NCBI GenBank assembly: GCA_902825875.1
Contig: CADECP010000021.1
Coordinates: 66,523-130,522 of the forward strand
Origin: an uncultured Acidobacteriota bacterium
Lineage (GTDB): Bacteria > Acidobacteriota > Blastocatellia > RBC074
Reading direction: 5' to 3'
DNA length: 64,000 nt
The notes under the pieces are model-generated. The model saw only the letters and a program-made list of their open reading frames with translations. It made no database searches and was not told the origin of the DNA. Within the stretch, counting starts at the first letter, position 1, and every line of letters starts with the position of its first letter. Of the stretch, positions 1 to 8,844 are shown piece by piece. The position numbers and the translations under genes were made by a program.

Positions 1-840
1 GCCGCGACGACGGAGCGCATCAAGATCGGCGCGGGCGTCATCAACAACTGGACGCGCAACATTGGCTTGCTGGCGGCAACGTGGCTGACGCTGGATGATC
101 TGGCGCCCGATCGGATGATCTGCGGCATTGGCGCGTGGTGGGACCCGCTGGCCAAAAATGTCGGCATCGAACGGCGCAAGCCGCTGCTGGCAATGCGTGA
201 AACAGTTGAAGTGCTGCGCCGGTTGCTGCGGATGGAAAACGTCACCTTTCACGGCGAATTTCACCACGTCACGGGCATTGAGCTTGACGTGGTGCATGGC
301 CGGCGCGAACCGCGCAATGTGCCGATTTACATTGGCGCAACCGGCGACAAGATGATGGAACTGACCGGCGAAATTGCTGACGGCGTGCTGCTGAATTACT
401 GCGTGCCGCCGGAATACAACGACCGCGCGATGGAACTGCTGGAAGCGGGCGCAAAGCGAGCTGGGCGTCGGCTCGATGAAATTGACCGTCCGCAACTGGT
501 CGTTTGTTCGGTGGATCACGACCGCAAGCGCGCGATTGAAGCCGCAAAGGTATTGTTGACGCAGTATCTGGCACAGCAGCCGCACATCGCCAAGGCTTCG
601 GGCGTCAGCGAAGACATCGTCAAACAGGTGCAATCCATCCTGACCTGGCCCGCAACCAAAGAACAGATTCATCAGGCGATGCAATACGTGCCGGACGAAT
701 TCGTCTTAAAGATTTCGGCCACCGGCACGCCCGACGAAGTGCGCGCCAAAGTGGATGAATACAGGCGGCGCGGTTGCACTTGCCCTGTGCTGTATCCGAT
801 GAGCGATCCGTATTTGATGATGGATACGTTTGCGGTGTGA
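1..840 (+). CDS. LLM-class (luciferase-like) flavin/F420-dependent oxidoreductase, 5' end outside window
   Basis: The reading frame is open from base 1, so the true start lies upstream. The visible 279 residues have the C-terminal two thirds of a luciferase-like monooxygenase TIM barrel: a GIGAWWDP turn, a VEVLRRLL helix, the FHGEFHHV segment and the [21 protein letters not shown] block that is characteristic of F420-dependent methylenetetrahydromethanopterin-reductase-like proteins. Family members reduce or hydroxylate small substrates with F420H2 or FMN. Cofactor and substrate cannot be told from this fragment. The gene converges on galactokinase, with 20 bases between the two stops. Confidence 0.85.
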   Translation, partial: AATTERIKIGAGVINNWTRNIGLLAATWLTLDDLAPDRMICGIGAWWDPLAKNVGIERRKPLLAMRETVEVLRRLLRMENVTFHGEFHHVTGIELDVVHGRREPRNVPIYIGATGDKMMELTGEIADGVLLNYCVPPEYNDRAMELLEAGAKRAGRRLDEIDRPQLVVCSVDHDRKRAIEAAKVLLTQYLAQQPHIAKASGVSEDIVKQVQSILTWPATKEQIHQAMQYVPDEFVLKISATGTPDEVRAKVDEYRRRGCTCPVLYPMSDPYLMMDTFAV

Positions 841-860
841 TTGCGTAACTTCTGTCGAGC

Positions 861-2279
861 TTACAGTTCAGAAAGCCCGTCGCCCGGCGTCGAAACCATC
901 ACCCAACCTTCCGCAACGCCGTCGCGCTGTTGTGGCGAATAAAATTCCTGTTGGATGCAGTCAACCAGCCCAGCAACGTGTTCAGCCGAAGTCAGAACCA
1001 ACACGTTTCCGCCAAAGCCTCCACCCATCAATCGAACGCCATAAACTTCCGAATCGGCGGCGAGGATTTCAATTAGTCGTTCGACCTGCGGGGTTGAAAC
1101 TTCGTATTGGTCGCGTAACGCGGCGTGAGTTTGATTCAGAAGATTGCCCAATTGACGCATCGTATCTTCTTGGGTTGTTTGCGATCTGCGCAACGTGGCG
1201 ACGGCTTCGTTGACGCGCCAAACTTCGCCGAGGTGATACAAGGCTCGCGCGCGAATCTTCAGCGGTTGGTGCAATCGTTCGCTGACCAGTGCCGGAAAAG
1301 CCGCTTCGCATTCCTGAAAACTTCGCGGATGAAGCTGGCGGAAATCGTCCAAAGTCATCGTTTCCGGCAATTGGTTGAGCAAGCTGGTCAAGCTGTCCGC
1401 CGTTTTCAAAGTGTCGTGCCCAAGCAGCGTGACGGCATATCGCCAATCCAGAAACCGTTGCGGATCGTGGCGTTCCAAATCACGAATCAACGCAGGGATC
1501 ATCAACCGCGACACCGCCGCGCGTTCGTTGTATTCCAACATCACTTCGCGGCCTTTGTCGGCGGCGTGAGTGAAAAACGTCAGCCAGCGAAACCGCTCTG
1601 ACGGCAACGGTACTGGTTCGGCTCGATGGTCGGCATACGACAGATGCACAGCGTGATGTCGTTTGGCCAGACAGATGGCTGTCTGATCCAGCGAACCTCC
1701 GCGTGTGCCCAAAAACCATTCGGCTTGCGAAGAATCTTTGGCGAGTTCAGCAAGTTCAAATTCAATTTGATTGGCTTTGCGAATGGCCGCGCCCGCCAAG
1801 ACAACCAACGCTGAAGAAGATGAAGCTCCGCTGTTGGCTGGAATCGTCGAATCAATCAAAAAGTCGAAACCGCGTTGGATGCGTTCGCCGAATTTCCATT
1901 GCGCAAAGCTGACTGCGCCTGCGACGTAATTGCTCCAATGCGGATCGGGAACCGGGCGATTGAAGACAAACTCTTCCCAGCTTTGTCCGTTTACGGAAGG
2001 CTGAATGTCACTGAGAGAAAATTCGAAAGGCTGGAATCGTTCGTTGAGTGAAGCTCCACGAACTTTGCCGTTTTCATTGGGACGAACAGCCATCGTCATC
2101 GCATGTTCGTGGCTGCCAAACGGCAAAGAAGCCGTCGGCAGATACGACACATAATCCACGTGTTCGCCCAGGATGTTGATCCTAGCCGGCGCGCGCAAAA
2201 CCGAAACGCCGCCTTCGCCATAAAGTTGGTGAAAACGGCGTTTCAGCGATTCCAGATTGGAAAAGTTATCGGCTGACAT
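861..2279 (-). CDS. galK: galactokinase (GHMP kinase family)
   Basis: Phosphorylates galactose at C1 in the Leloir pathway (family knowledge). The three GHMP signatures are visible: RAPARINILGEHVDY near residue 30, which is the galactokinase sugar-binding motif; PANSGASSSSALVV near 150 for the phosphate loop; and MGGGFGGNVLVL near 420. At 472 residues it is somewhat longer than the roughly 380-400 of enterobacterial GalK. The ATG at 2279 is preferred over the TTG one codon upstream because an AAGG purine stretch sits just before it, overlapping the stop of the upstream isomerase gene. The six-base gap makes a two-gene operon likely. Some other sugar-1-kinase activity cannot be excluded. Confidence 0.88.
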   Translation of the reverse strand: MSADNFSNLESLKRRFHQLYGEGGVSVLRAPARINILGEHVDYVSYLPTASLPFGSHEHAMTMAVRPNENGKVRGASLNERFQPFEFSLSDIQPSVNGQSWEEFVFNRPVPDPHWSNYVAGAVSFAQWKFGERIQRGFDFLIDSTIPANSGASSSSALVVLAGAAIRKANQIEFELAELAKDSSQAEWFLGTRGGSLDQTAICLAKRHHAVHLSYADHRAEPVPLPSERFRWLTFFTHAADKGREVMLEYNERAAVSRLMIPALIRDLERHDPQRFLDWRYAVTLLGHDTLKTADSLTSLLNQLPETMTLDDFRQLHPRSFQECEAAFPALVSERLHQPLKIRARALYHLGEVWRVNEAVATLRRSQTTQEDTMRQLGNLLNQTHAALRDQYEVSTPQVERLIEILAADSEVYGVRLMGGGFGGNVLVLTSAEHVAGLVDCIQQEFYSPQQRDGVAEGWVMVSTPGDGLSEL

Positions 2280-2285
2280 CAAAAT

Positions 2286-3173
2286 TTAGCCTTTGCATTG
2301 CGCCAACCACAGCGCGCGGTAATACCGCATCAACCGAATCGGGTCAGTTGTGTCGGGAATTTCCGCCAGACAATATCGGTTGTAACCGGCAGCCTTCATC
2401 AGCTTGAACAGGTCGCTCCAAGGATATTCCGGTTTCCACAATTCGTTGATGTGCGCGTTCAGCAAATACGGTTTCAGCATGTCGAAGCCCGGTTTGATCG
2501 AACCGCCGATCAAATCCTCTGGGTTGGAGTTCCAGCAGATGCCGACGTTGGGATGATTGGCGGCTTTCATCATCGCGGCCATGCGCGGCGGATGGCTGGA
2601 ATCGCGTCCGTGAACTTCGACCCAGATTTCGACTCTGGCTGACTTTGCCGCTTCGCCGCATTCGCGCAACGCAGCGCCGATTTGCGCGATGGTCTTTTCT
2701 TCGGCGACTTCTTTCGGGATTCCGTTTGGGCGGACTTTGACGCCGAGCGCCCCAATGTCGTGAGCCAGTTCGATGAAGCGTTTGCACTCGTCAATGTTTT
2801 TGCGAACCGTCGTTTGATCCGGCGCATGAAATTCGCAAACGCTGCCCAAACTCAACAGGCGGACTTTCGTCCCGGCAAAACGCGCTTTGACTTCGGCGCG
2901 CTGATCTTTGGTCAACGAAGGTTCGACACCGTGTTTGTGCGTGGTGCGAAGTTCGACCGCTTCAAAGCCTGTGGCTTCGCAGTTTTTGATGATGGTCGGA
3001 ATGTCCCAGTCTTTGGCCAGGTTGTAAGTCACCAAACCGAGTTTGAAGTTGCCGCCACCAAGCGCGGGGTTGGCAGATTTTTGCGGCAAGGACTTGGCGG
3101 TTTCGGCCAGCGCCATTGAGCTGGCGGCGGCCAAACTGGTTTGCATAAAGTTGCGACGTGAAGATTTGTGCAT
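2286..3173 (-). CDS. Tat-exported sugar phosphate isomerase/epimerase-like TIM-barrel protein
   Basis: The 295-residue protein starts with a twin-arginine-type leader (SSRRNFMQTSLAAASSMALA, residues 4-23), followed by an AP-endonuclease-family-2 / xylose-isomerase-like barrel (GLVTYNLAKDWDIPTIIKNC, then GFEAVELRTTHKHGVEPSLT, EIWVEVHGRD, NVGICWNSNP, LNAHINELWK, YCLAEIPDT). The E, H, N and D residues at barrel strand ends are those that usually bind a divalent metal. Periplasmic members of this family act on sugars or inositols, but substrates are poorly known. It is the first gene of a probable operon with galK, and it is divergent from dihydrofolate reductase. Confidence 0.8.
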   Translation of the reverse strand: MHKSSRRNFMQTSLAAASSMALAETAKSLPQKSANPALGGGNFKLGLVTYNLAKDWDIPTIIKNCEATGFEAVELRTTHKHGVEPSLTKDQRAEVKARFAGTKVRLLSLGSVCEFHAPDQTTVRKNIDECKRFIELAHDIGALGVKVRPNGIPKEVAEEKTIAQIGAALRECGEAAKSARVEIWVEVHGRDSSHPPRMAAMMKAANHPNVGICWNSNPEDLIGGSIKPGFDMLKPYLLNAHINELWKPEYPWSDLFKLMKAAGYNRYCLAEIPDTTDPIRLMRYYRALWLAQCKG

Positions 3174-3230
3174 GATTTTTTGCGATGGTAAGTTGCGTTG
3201 CCCGCAACCAAATTTGAATCAGGAGTAAAT

Positions 3231-3722
3231 GTGATCGTTTCGATAATCGCAGCCATGGACAACCGGCGTGGCATCGGCATTGAAAACCGATTGCCCTGGC
3301 GATTGTCTGCCGACCTGAAACGCTTTCGTGAATTGACGATGGGGCATCACATCATCGTCGGACGCAAGACGTTTGAATCCATCGGCAAGCCATTACCCGG
3401 CAGACACATGATCGTTGTTACACGCGACAACAAATTCCGAGCTGATGGGTGCGACGTTTGCCATTCGCTGGCCGAAGCCTTTGAGTTGGCAGGTTCGCGC
3501 GAAGAGCAGGAAGTTTTTGTTTGCGGAGGAGCGCAGATTTACGAACAAGCTTTGGCGCTGGCCAACCGGCTCTATCTGACTTTCGTTGACGCCGAAGTCG
3601 CTGCCGACACATTTTTCCCGGTGTTCGATTCACAACAATGGAGCGAACGGGAAAGCGTTTTTCATCCGGCAGACGAAAAGAACCAATTCCCGTTCACCTT
3701 CAGCTTGCTGGTTCGGCGATAA
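3231..3722 (+). CDS. folA: dihydrofolate reductase
   Basis: Reduces dihydrofolate to tetrahydrofolate with NADPH. I chose the GTG at 3231 because AGGAG lies at 3221-3225, five bases upstream, and the protein then begins VIVSIIAAMDNRRGIG, matching the family N-terminus. An upstream in-frame ATG at 3198 would add 11 unrelated residues. Visible motifs are GIGIENRLPW, SADLKRF with the active-site Asp, GRKTFESIGKPLPGR for NADPH binding, and FVCGGAQIYEQAL. The 163 residues are typical of chromosomal FolA. No thymidylate synthase gene is adjacent. Confidence 0.95.
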   Translation: MIVSIIAAMDNRRGIGIENRLPWRLSADLKRFRELTMGHHIIVGRKTFESIGKPLPGRHMIVVTRDNKFRADGCDVCHSLAEAFELAGSREEQEVFVCGGAQIYEQALALANRLYLTFVDAEVAADTFFPVFDSQQWSERESVFHPADEKNQFPFTFSLLVRR

Positions 3723-3727
3723 CAGTT

Positions 3728-3985
3728 TCAGGAGCTTTTTCGCCCCGACACCAGCCGATACAAGAACAACACAAGAACCGCACCGAGTATGGACATGATC
3801 CAGCCAGTGCTGGCGTTACGGCTCAGGTGCAGAATGTTCATGCCAAGGTATTTGCCGACGAACGAACCGGCGATGCCCAGAACCATGGTCATCAACAATC
3901 CCATAGGGTCTTTGCCCGGCAAAACAAACCGAGCGATCAAACCAACGATCAAACCGACGACTGCGGTGGTGATGATTTCCCACAT
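3728..3985 (-). CDS. GlsB/YeaQ/YmgE-family small membrane protein (transglycosylase-associated)
   Basis: An 85-residue protein with three hydrophobic segments and the family pattern VVGLIVGLIARFVLPGKDPMG, then MVLGIAGSFVGKYLG, then WIMSILGAVLVLFLYRL. Members are stress-induced inner-membrane proteins without an assigned biochemical activity. The ATG at 3985 was chosen over the TTG at 3991 because AAGGAGC at 4000-3994 gives an eight-base spacing. It converges tightly on folA. Confidence 0.85.
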   Translation of the reverse strand: MWEIITTAVVGLIVGLIARFVLPGKDPMGLLMTMVLGIAGSFVGKYLGMNILHLSRNASTGWIMSILGAVLVLFLYRLVSGRKSS

Positions 3986-4346
3986 AAGCAAATGCTCCTT
4001 TAGAAAGTGTAGCGTGGGCCGATACTTCCGCGCCCACTGTTGAGCGCGAACAAGCTGTTCGTGCCGAGAACAGTTTTTATCGTTTCAGAGTGTCGCTACG
4101 CGACGGTGAATTACTCAAGTTGACTGGCGCGGATTCTACATCCCGAAAAATCACCCAACAAGCTTCAGCAACAAGCAACTCAGGCAAAAAAGTCTTTGGA
4201 CAAATACGGTTTTTGCGGCAATATGCAGTTTCTAAAGCCGAATTAAGCCATAGAAACTTCCGGTCATTCGACAATTGCTCAGCACCCAGAATCGTCGTCG
4301 CCGGATCAACAACCAGGCCCAACAACCATGCCGAACGGAGGAACCA
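3986..4346. other. non-coding interval between the GlsB-like and S41 peptidase genes
   Basis: About 360 bases between two divergent genes, which must contain both promoters. ACTGTT at 4036-4041 and AACAGT at 4069-4074 form a short stem followed by TTTTTAT, resembling a weak terminator or leader hairpin, with GAACA/TGTTC nested inside. An open frame at 4090-4350 has no ribosome-binding site or recognisable motif and is not called. Confidence 0.4.
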
Positions 4347-5696
4347 ATGAAACTTCATCTCACTTCTCAACTCAGCAACCGTGGTTTGATGATTGTCGCG
4401 GCAATCGTCATCAGTTTTTTTGTCGCGCCGCCGCTGGTGGTTTTGCACGCTCAGCCCGATCTGAATTTCCAGCGCGAACGCGGACGAATCATGCTCAAAA
4501 CCATCAAGGACGATTTGAAGAAAAACTATTACGACTCAACGTTTCGTGGAATGGATGTCGAAGCGCGATTCAAAACGGCGGACGAAAAAATGAAAACTGC
4601 CGAATCGGTTGGTCAAATTTTCGGAATCATCGCCCAGGTGTTGCTCGATCTTGACGATTCACACACGTTTTTCTTGCCGCCGGGGCGTTCCAACCAAACC
4701 GATTACGGTTGGCGGATGCAGGCCATCGGCGAAAATTGTTTCATCAACGCAGTCAAACCCGGCAGCGATGCCGAATCCAAAGGGTTGAAAGTCGGCGATC
4801 AGGTTCTGATGGTCAATGGGTATCAGCCAACGCGGGCGAATCTTTCAACGATCAATTATTTGTTCAACACGCTCCGCCCGCAGCCGTCCCTGGTTATGGA
4901 ATTGAAAAACCCTGACGGCCAAACGCGGCGGTTGGAAATCAAAGCCAAGATCCGCGCAGGCAAATTGGTAAAAGACCTGACTTCGACCATGGATTACAAC
5001 GATCTGATGCGCGAAGCCGAAGATGATGATCGGTTATCGCGCCCGCGCCACGTCGTCGTCGGAGACAATCTGTTGATTTTCAAAATGCCGGATTTCAGCA
5101 TCAGCGAATCGGCGGTGGACGACATGATCGGCAAAGCCCGGAAATATCCCTCGCTGATTTTGGATTTGCGCGGCAATCCGGGCGGATACGTGAAAACTCT
5201 GGAATGGATGATGGGATATTTCACCGAACTGGAAAACCTGAAAATCGCCGACCTGAAAGGGCGCAAAGAAATGAAACCGATGAAGGCGCGATTGCACAAA
5301 GGGCAACAATTCAAAGGAAAGCTGGTGGTATTGGTAGACAGCGAATCCGGCTCTGCCGCCGAAATCTTCGCCCGCGTCATTCAACTGGAAAAACGCGGCA
5401 TCATCATTGGCGACCGCTCTGCCGGAGCCGTCATGCGTTCGCGCCGTTACAGCCACGAGAGCGGAACCGACACAGTAGTTTTTTTTGGAGCCAGTATCAC
5501 CGACGCCGATGTCATCATGGCCGATGGCAAAAGCCTGGAAAGAGTCGGTTTGATACCTGATGAATTGATGCTGCCCAAAGCACTCGACATGGCGGCTGGC
5601 CGCGATACTGTTTTGGCCTTTGCCGCAAAATTACTCGGCGAAGAACTAACGCCGGAAAAAGCCGGAACATTTTTCCCGATAGAGTGGAAAAAATAG
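4347..5696 (+). CDS. exported S41-family peptidase with PDZ domain
   Basis: A 449-residue protein: hydrophobic signal or anchor at about 12-35, a TSP-type N-terminal region containing DDSHT (103-107), a PDZ-like segment (about 120-200: GSDAESKGLKVGDQVLMVNG), then the S41 core with LRGNPGG (274-280) and SGSAAEI, whose Ser336 is the expected nucleophile. The Ser/Lys type of CtpA has a GKG sequence about 25 residues after the serine; here it reads RSAGAVM, so the lysine is absent. The DxHT histidine suggests the tricorn-like S41B mechanism. The start is set by GGAGG at 4337-4341, five bases before the ATG; a longer frame from 4275 lacks this. Confidence 0.85.
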   Translation: MKLHLTSQLSNRGLMIVAAIVISFFVAPPLVVLHAQPDLNFQRERGRIMLKTIKDDLKKNYYDSTFRGMDVEARFKTADEKMKTAESVGQIFGIIAQVLLDLDDSHTFFLPPGRSNQTDYGWRMQAIGENCFINAVKPGSDAESKGLKVGDQVLMVNGYQPTRANLSTINYLFNTLRPQPSLVMELKNPDGQTRRLEIKAKIRAGKLVKDLTSTMDYNDLMREAEDDDRLSRPRHVVVGDNLLIFKMPDFSISESAVDDMIGKARKYPSLILDLRGNPGGYVKTLEWMMGYFTELENLKIADLKGRKEMKPMKARLHKGQQFKGKLVVLVDSESGSAAEIFARVIQLEKRGIIIGDRSAGAVMRSRRYSHESGTDTVVFFGASITDADVIMADGKSLERVGLIPDELMLPKALDMAAGRDTVLAFAAKLLGEELTPEKAGTFFPIEWKK

Positions 5697-5710
5697 CCGC
5701 CCGGCGATCA

Positions 5711-5752
5711 CAGAAAGAGGCGCAAGTGAGATTTCACTTGCGCCTCTTTCTG
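5711..5752. terminator. bidirectional terminator between S41 peptidase and glpK
   Basis: A perfect 19-bp stem: CAGAAAGAGGCGCAAGTGA at 5711-5729 pairs with TCACTTGCGCCTCTTTCTG at 5734-5752 around a GATT loop. It lies between two converging genes, 15 bases after one stop and 29 before the other. Its flanks lack long T-runs, so termination is inferred from position and stem strength. Confidence 0.8.
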
Positions 5753-5780
5753 TTTCAGTGACTTGTTCGCCAACCCAAGT

Positions 5781-7262
5781 TCAGCTTCGCACGCGAGCGA
5801 CGGCGGCTTGCCAACCTTCGTACAGCCGTTCGCGGTCGGCTTTCTTCATCTTCGGTTCAAAGCGTTTTTCCTGCTGCCATTGCCCGGCGATTTCTTTTTC
5901 ATTCTTCCAGAACCCAACGGCCAGGCCTGCCAGATACGCCGCGCCCAGAGCAGTCGTTTCAGTAATCACAGGTCGCACGACTGGGATTCCCAAAATGTCC
6001 GCCTGGAACTGGCATAGGAAATTGTTGTTCGTCGCTCCGCCGTCAACGCGAAGCTCTTTCGCCTTGATACCGGAATCTTTCTGCATGCACTCGACCACGT
6101 CGCGGGTTTGATAGGCCATCGCTTCCAGAGCCGCGCGAGCCACATGCGCGCGCGTCGCTCCGCGCGTCAATCCGACGATGGCTCCGCGAGCATCCTGATC
6201 CCAATAAGGCGCACCGAGTCCGACAAAAGCCGGAACGAAATACACTCCGTTCGTGTCGTTGACCGAAGTCGCCAAAGCTTCGGTGTCGGCGGCGTTGGCG
6301 ATGATGCCAAGTCCGTCGCGCAACCATTGCACGGCGGCTCCGGCGATGAAAACCGAACCTTCCAGCGCGTACTGAGTTTCCTTGCCGGTGCGCCACGCGA
6401 TGGTCGTCAGCAATCCATTCTTTGAAGCGTTTGCCGACGAACCGGTGTTCATCAGCAAAAAGCAGCCTGTGCCGTAAGTGTTTTTCATCATGCCGGGTTT
6501 GTAACAAGCTTGGCCGAACAACGCGGCTTGCTGGTCGCCGGCAATTCCGGCAATCGGAATCGGCGCGCCGAGCAAATCGGCGTCGGTTTCGGCGTAAACT
6601 TCCGAAGACGATTTCACTTCGGGCAACATCGAAGCCGGGATATTCAACTTCTTCAGAATTTCTCCGTCCCACTGTTGTTTGCGAATGTTGTACAGCAACG
6701 TGCGCGAAGCGTTGGAAACGTCTGTGACGTGCGCCTTGCCTTTGCTCAGCCGATGAATCAGCCAGGTATCAATCGTGCCGAAAGCGAGTTCGCCTGCGGT
6801 CGCTTTTTTCCGAGCGCCTTTGACGTTGTCCAACAACCACGCGACTTTCGTCCCGGAAAAATAAGCGTCCGTCACCAAACCGGTTTTGTTGCGAATAACC
6901 CGGTCGAATTTTTCCTTTTTCAGTTTGTCGCAAATTGCGGCGGTGCGGCGGCATTGCCAGACGATGGCGTTGTGAATTGCAGCGTTCGCCGCGCGCTCCC
7001 AGACAACGGTGGTTTCGCGTTGGTTGGTGATGCCGATGGCGGCAACGTCTGTGGCTTTGGCTCCAGCTTTCGACAGAGCTTCGCGGGCGCAATACAACTG
7101 CGAATTCCAGATGTCTTCGGGGTTGTGTTCAACCCAACCGGCTTGCGGAAAGATTTGCGGAAATTCCTGTTGCGCTACGCTGACGATGCTGCCGGAGTGG
7201 TCGAACAAAATCGCGCGCGAAGAAGTCGTGCCTTGATCCAAGGCGAGAACATATTTGGGCAT
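5781..7262 (-). CDS. glpK: glycerol kinase
   Basis: ATP-dependent phosphorylation of glycerol to sn-glycerol 3-phosphate. The 493 residues match the family length. The N-terminus [18 protein letters not shown] is the FGGY phosphate-binding motif; [41 protein letters not shown] and [19 protein letters not shown] are all classic GlpK blocks. No glpF transporter or glpD dehydrogenase is next to it. Its product feeds phospholipid synthesis, for which gpsA and an acyltransferase gene occur at 28-30 kb. Confidence 0.95.
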   Translation of the reverse strand: MPKYVLALDQGTTSSRAILFDHSGSIVSVAQQEFPQIFPQAGWVEHNPEDIWNSQLYCAREALSKAGAKATDVAAIGITNQRETTVVWERAANAAIHNAIVWQCRRTAAICDKLKKEKFDRVIRNKTGLVTDAYFSGTKVAWLLDNVKGARKKATAGELAFGTIDTWLIHRLSKGKAHVTDVSNASRTLLYNIRKQQWDGEILKKLNIPASMLPEVKSSSEVYAETDADLLGAPIPIAGIAGDQQAALFGQACYKPGMMKNTYGTGCFLLMNTGSSANASKNGLLTTIAWRTGKETQYALEGSVFIAGAAVQWLRDGLGIIANAADTEALATSVNDTNGVYFVPAFVGLGAPYWDQDARGAIVGLTRGATRAHVARAALEAMAYQTRDVVECMQKDSGIKAKELRVDGGATNNNFLCQFQADILGIPVVRPVITETTALGAAYLAGLAVGFWKNEKEIAGQWQQEKRFEPKMKKADRERLYEGWQAAVARVRS

Positions 7263-7378
7263 AGTCTGATGTCACCTCTGATGAATTGATTTGAACTGCG
7301 TGATTGACGATTTTTGGTTTTGTCGGATTGCCGTGTTACTTTTCCTGCTCACTCTATTTTTGTCAATAACTGGTCGGG

Positions 7379-7446
7379 TCAGTACCGCGCGCGTAAGCAA
7401 GCGGTTTCTCGCGCGAGCATCCGCTTGCTTACGCGCGCGGTACTGA
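7379..7446. repeat. 26-bp perfect inverted repeat, TCAGTACCGCG family
   Basis: The left arm 7379-7404 begins TCAGTACCGCGCGCGTAAGC and is the exact reverse complement of the right arm 7421-7446, with a 16-base GC-rich loop. It lies 18 bases before the antiporter start, in the leader of that gene. The same TCAGTACCGCG tip recurs at both ends of the composite element at 30539-30763, so this looks like a REP/MITE-like dispersed family rather than a gene-specific terminator. Confidence 0.85.
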
Positions 7447-7464
7447 TTCATCAAGGAGAAAAAG

Positions 7465-8688
7465 ATGTTTGGCGAATTTGGCTTGGCCTTGTCATCGGCT
7501 GGCGGAGAAAAACTGTTTCTGACCTTGTTCGTGATGTTCGTCGCGGCCAAGTTGATGTCAGAACTTTTTGAACGATTGAAACAGCCGGCAGTCGCCGGAG
7601 AAATTTTGGCAGGGATTGCCATCGGGCCGAGTGTGTTGCACTTGGTCGAGCCGACGGAAATCACTAACACACTGGCGGAAATCGGTGTGATTTTGCTGTT
7701 GTTTCTGGTCGGATTGGAAACCAAACCGTCAGACATCTTTCGCGTCGGCGGAAAAGCGTTGGCAGTGGCGGTGTTGGGCGTGATCGTGCCGTTTGTTTTC
7801 GGTTATGTGACTTTGGCGATTTGGGGAGAACCTCAAATCGAAGCCATCTTTGTCGGCGCGGCTATGGTGGCGACTTCGGTTGGCATCACGGCGCGAGTGT
7901 TGGGGCAAATGGGATTGCTGAATCTGGAAGTCAGTCGAATCATTCTGGGCGCAGCGGTGATTGACGACATTCTGGGCTTAATTATTTTGGCCGTCGTCAG
8001 CAGCATGGCCAAAGGCGGAGTGAATTACGCGCAGATTGCCACTACCGCAGGTTTGGCAATCGGATTTACATTGTTGGTGGTTTTTGTGGGCGCGCGTGCC
8101 GTGAACAAACTTCGCCCGCGAATCGAAAAGCTCAGAGTCGGGCAGTCGCAATTGGTTTTCGGTTTGTCGTTGTGTCTGGGGTTGGCGATGGTCGCGCATT
8201 ACGTTGGCGTGGCCGCCATCATCGGAGCTTTTCTGGCCGGAATGGCTTTGGCTGAATCCGTCGAAGGAACCGACATGCCGCATCAAGCCGAAGCTGTTAC
8301 CGAATTCTTGTTGCCGTTTTTCCTGGCCAACATCGGCATGCAGTTAAAACTGGATGCGTTGTTCAATCGCAACACAATTTTGATGGCAGTGGTCATTACA
8401 TTGCTGGCTGTGATTTCCAAACAGATTGGTTGTGGATTGGGTGTGCTTTCTATGGGTAAAAAGAAAGCCATGCAGGTTGGCATGGGCATGGTTCCGCGCG
8501 GTGAGGTGGGCATCGTTGTCGCTCAGATCGGACTGGGGCTGGGCGTCATCAGTGATGGAATCTTCGGCGTTGTGTTGTTTATGGCCGTCGCCACCACGTT
8601 GATTGCTCCGCCGTTCCTGGTTCGGTTGTTCAAAGGCGAAAAGCGCGTGGACGAAGAAGAAATACTTCCGTTGTCGCCGCTTTCATAA
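7465..8688 (+). CDS. CPA2-type cation:proton antiporter (NapA-like)
   Basis: A 407-residue integral membrane protein with about 12-13 hydrophobic segments and no cytosolic nucleotide-binding domain. Diagnostic features are QPAVAGEILAGIAIGPSVL, EIGVILLLFLVGLET, ATSVGITARVLGQMG and GAAVIDDILGLIIL. The paired aspartates of IDDILG are the ion-binding site of electrogenic Na+/H+ exchangers of the NapA type, unlike the QD of KefC proteins. The start ATG follows AAGGAGAAAAAG. The long inverted repeat directly upstream would fold in its leader if transcribed from further up. Confidence 0.88.
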   Translation: MFGEFGLALSSAGGEKLFLTLFVMFVAAKLMSELFERLKQPAVAGEILAGIAIGPSVLHLVEPTEITNTLAEIGVILLLFLVGLETKPSDIFRVGGKALAVAVLGVIVPFVFGYVTLAIWGEPQIEAIFVGAAMVATSVGITARVLGQMGLLNLEVSRIILGAAVIDDILGLIILAVVSSMAKGGVNYAQIATTAGLAIGFTLLVVFVGARAVNKLRPRIEKLRVGQSQLVFGLSLCLGLAMVAHYVGVAAIIGAFLAGMALAESVEGTDMPHQAEAVTEFLLPFFLANIGMQLKLDALFNRNTILMAVVITLLAVISKQIGCGLGVLSMGKKKAMQVGMGMVPRGEVGIVVAQIGLGLGVISDGIFGVVLFMAVATTLIAPPFLVRLFKGEKRVDEEEILPLSPLS

Positions 8689-8695
8689 AAACGGC

Positions 8696-8830
8696 GGTGC
8701 GGAACCAGGAGCGGTAGCGAACGGGTTGGCTTCGACAGATGTTCCATCCAAACCCACCGGGTCGCTACCACTCCCCGTTCCGCACCAAATCGGAAACCCA
8801 TCGGGTCGCTGCTGCTCCCCGTTCCGTACC
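8696..8830. repeat. GC-rich intergenic repeat: one inverted and two direct copies
   Basis: Two 39-base direct copies, 8748-8786 and 8792-8830 (period 44), agree at 32 of 39 positions and share GGGTCGCT and CTCCCCGTTCCG. The block at 8696-8729 (GGTGCGGAACCAGGAGCGGT at its start) is an imperfect reverse complement of the copies. The block fills the whole gap between the antiporter and CBS-protein genes and is not coding. Confidence 0.75.
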
Positions 8831-8844
8831 GAATCAGATTAGCA

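Noticed and set aside
4090..4350. 86-codon frame before the S41 peptidase
   Set aside because: No ribosome-binding site, no motif; overlaps the peptidase ribosome-binding site in another frame.
8696..8830. CRISPR-like array
   Set aside because: Only two direct units of 39 bases separated by five bases; no spacers and no cas genes.
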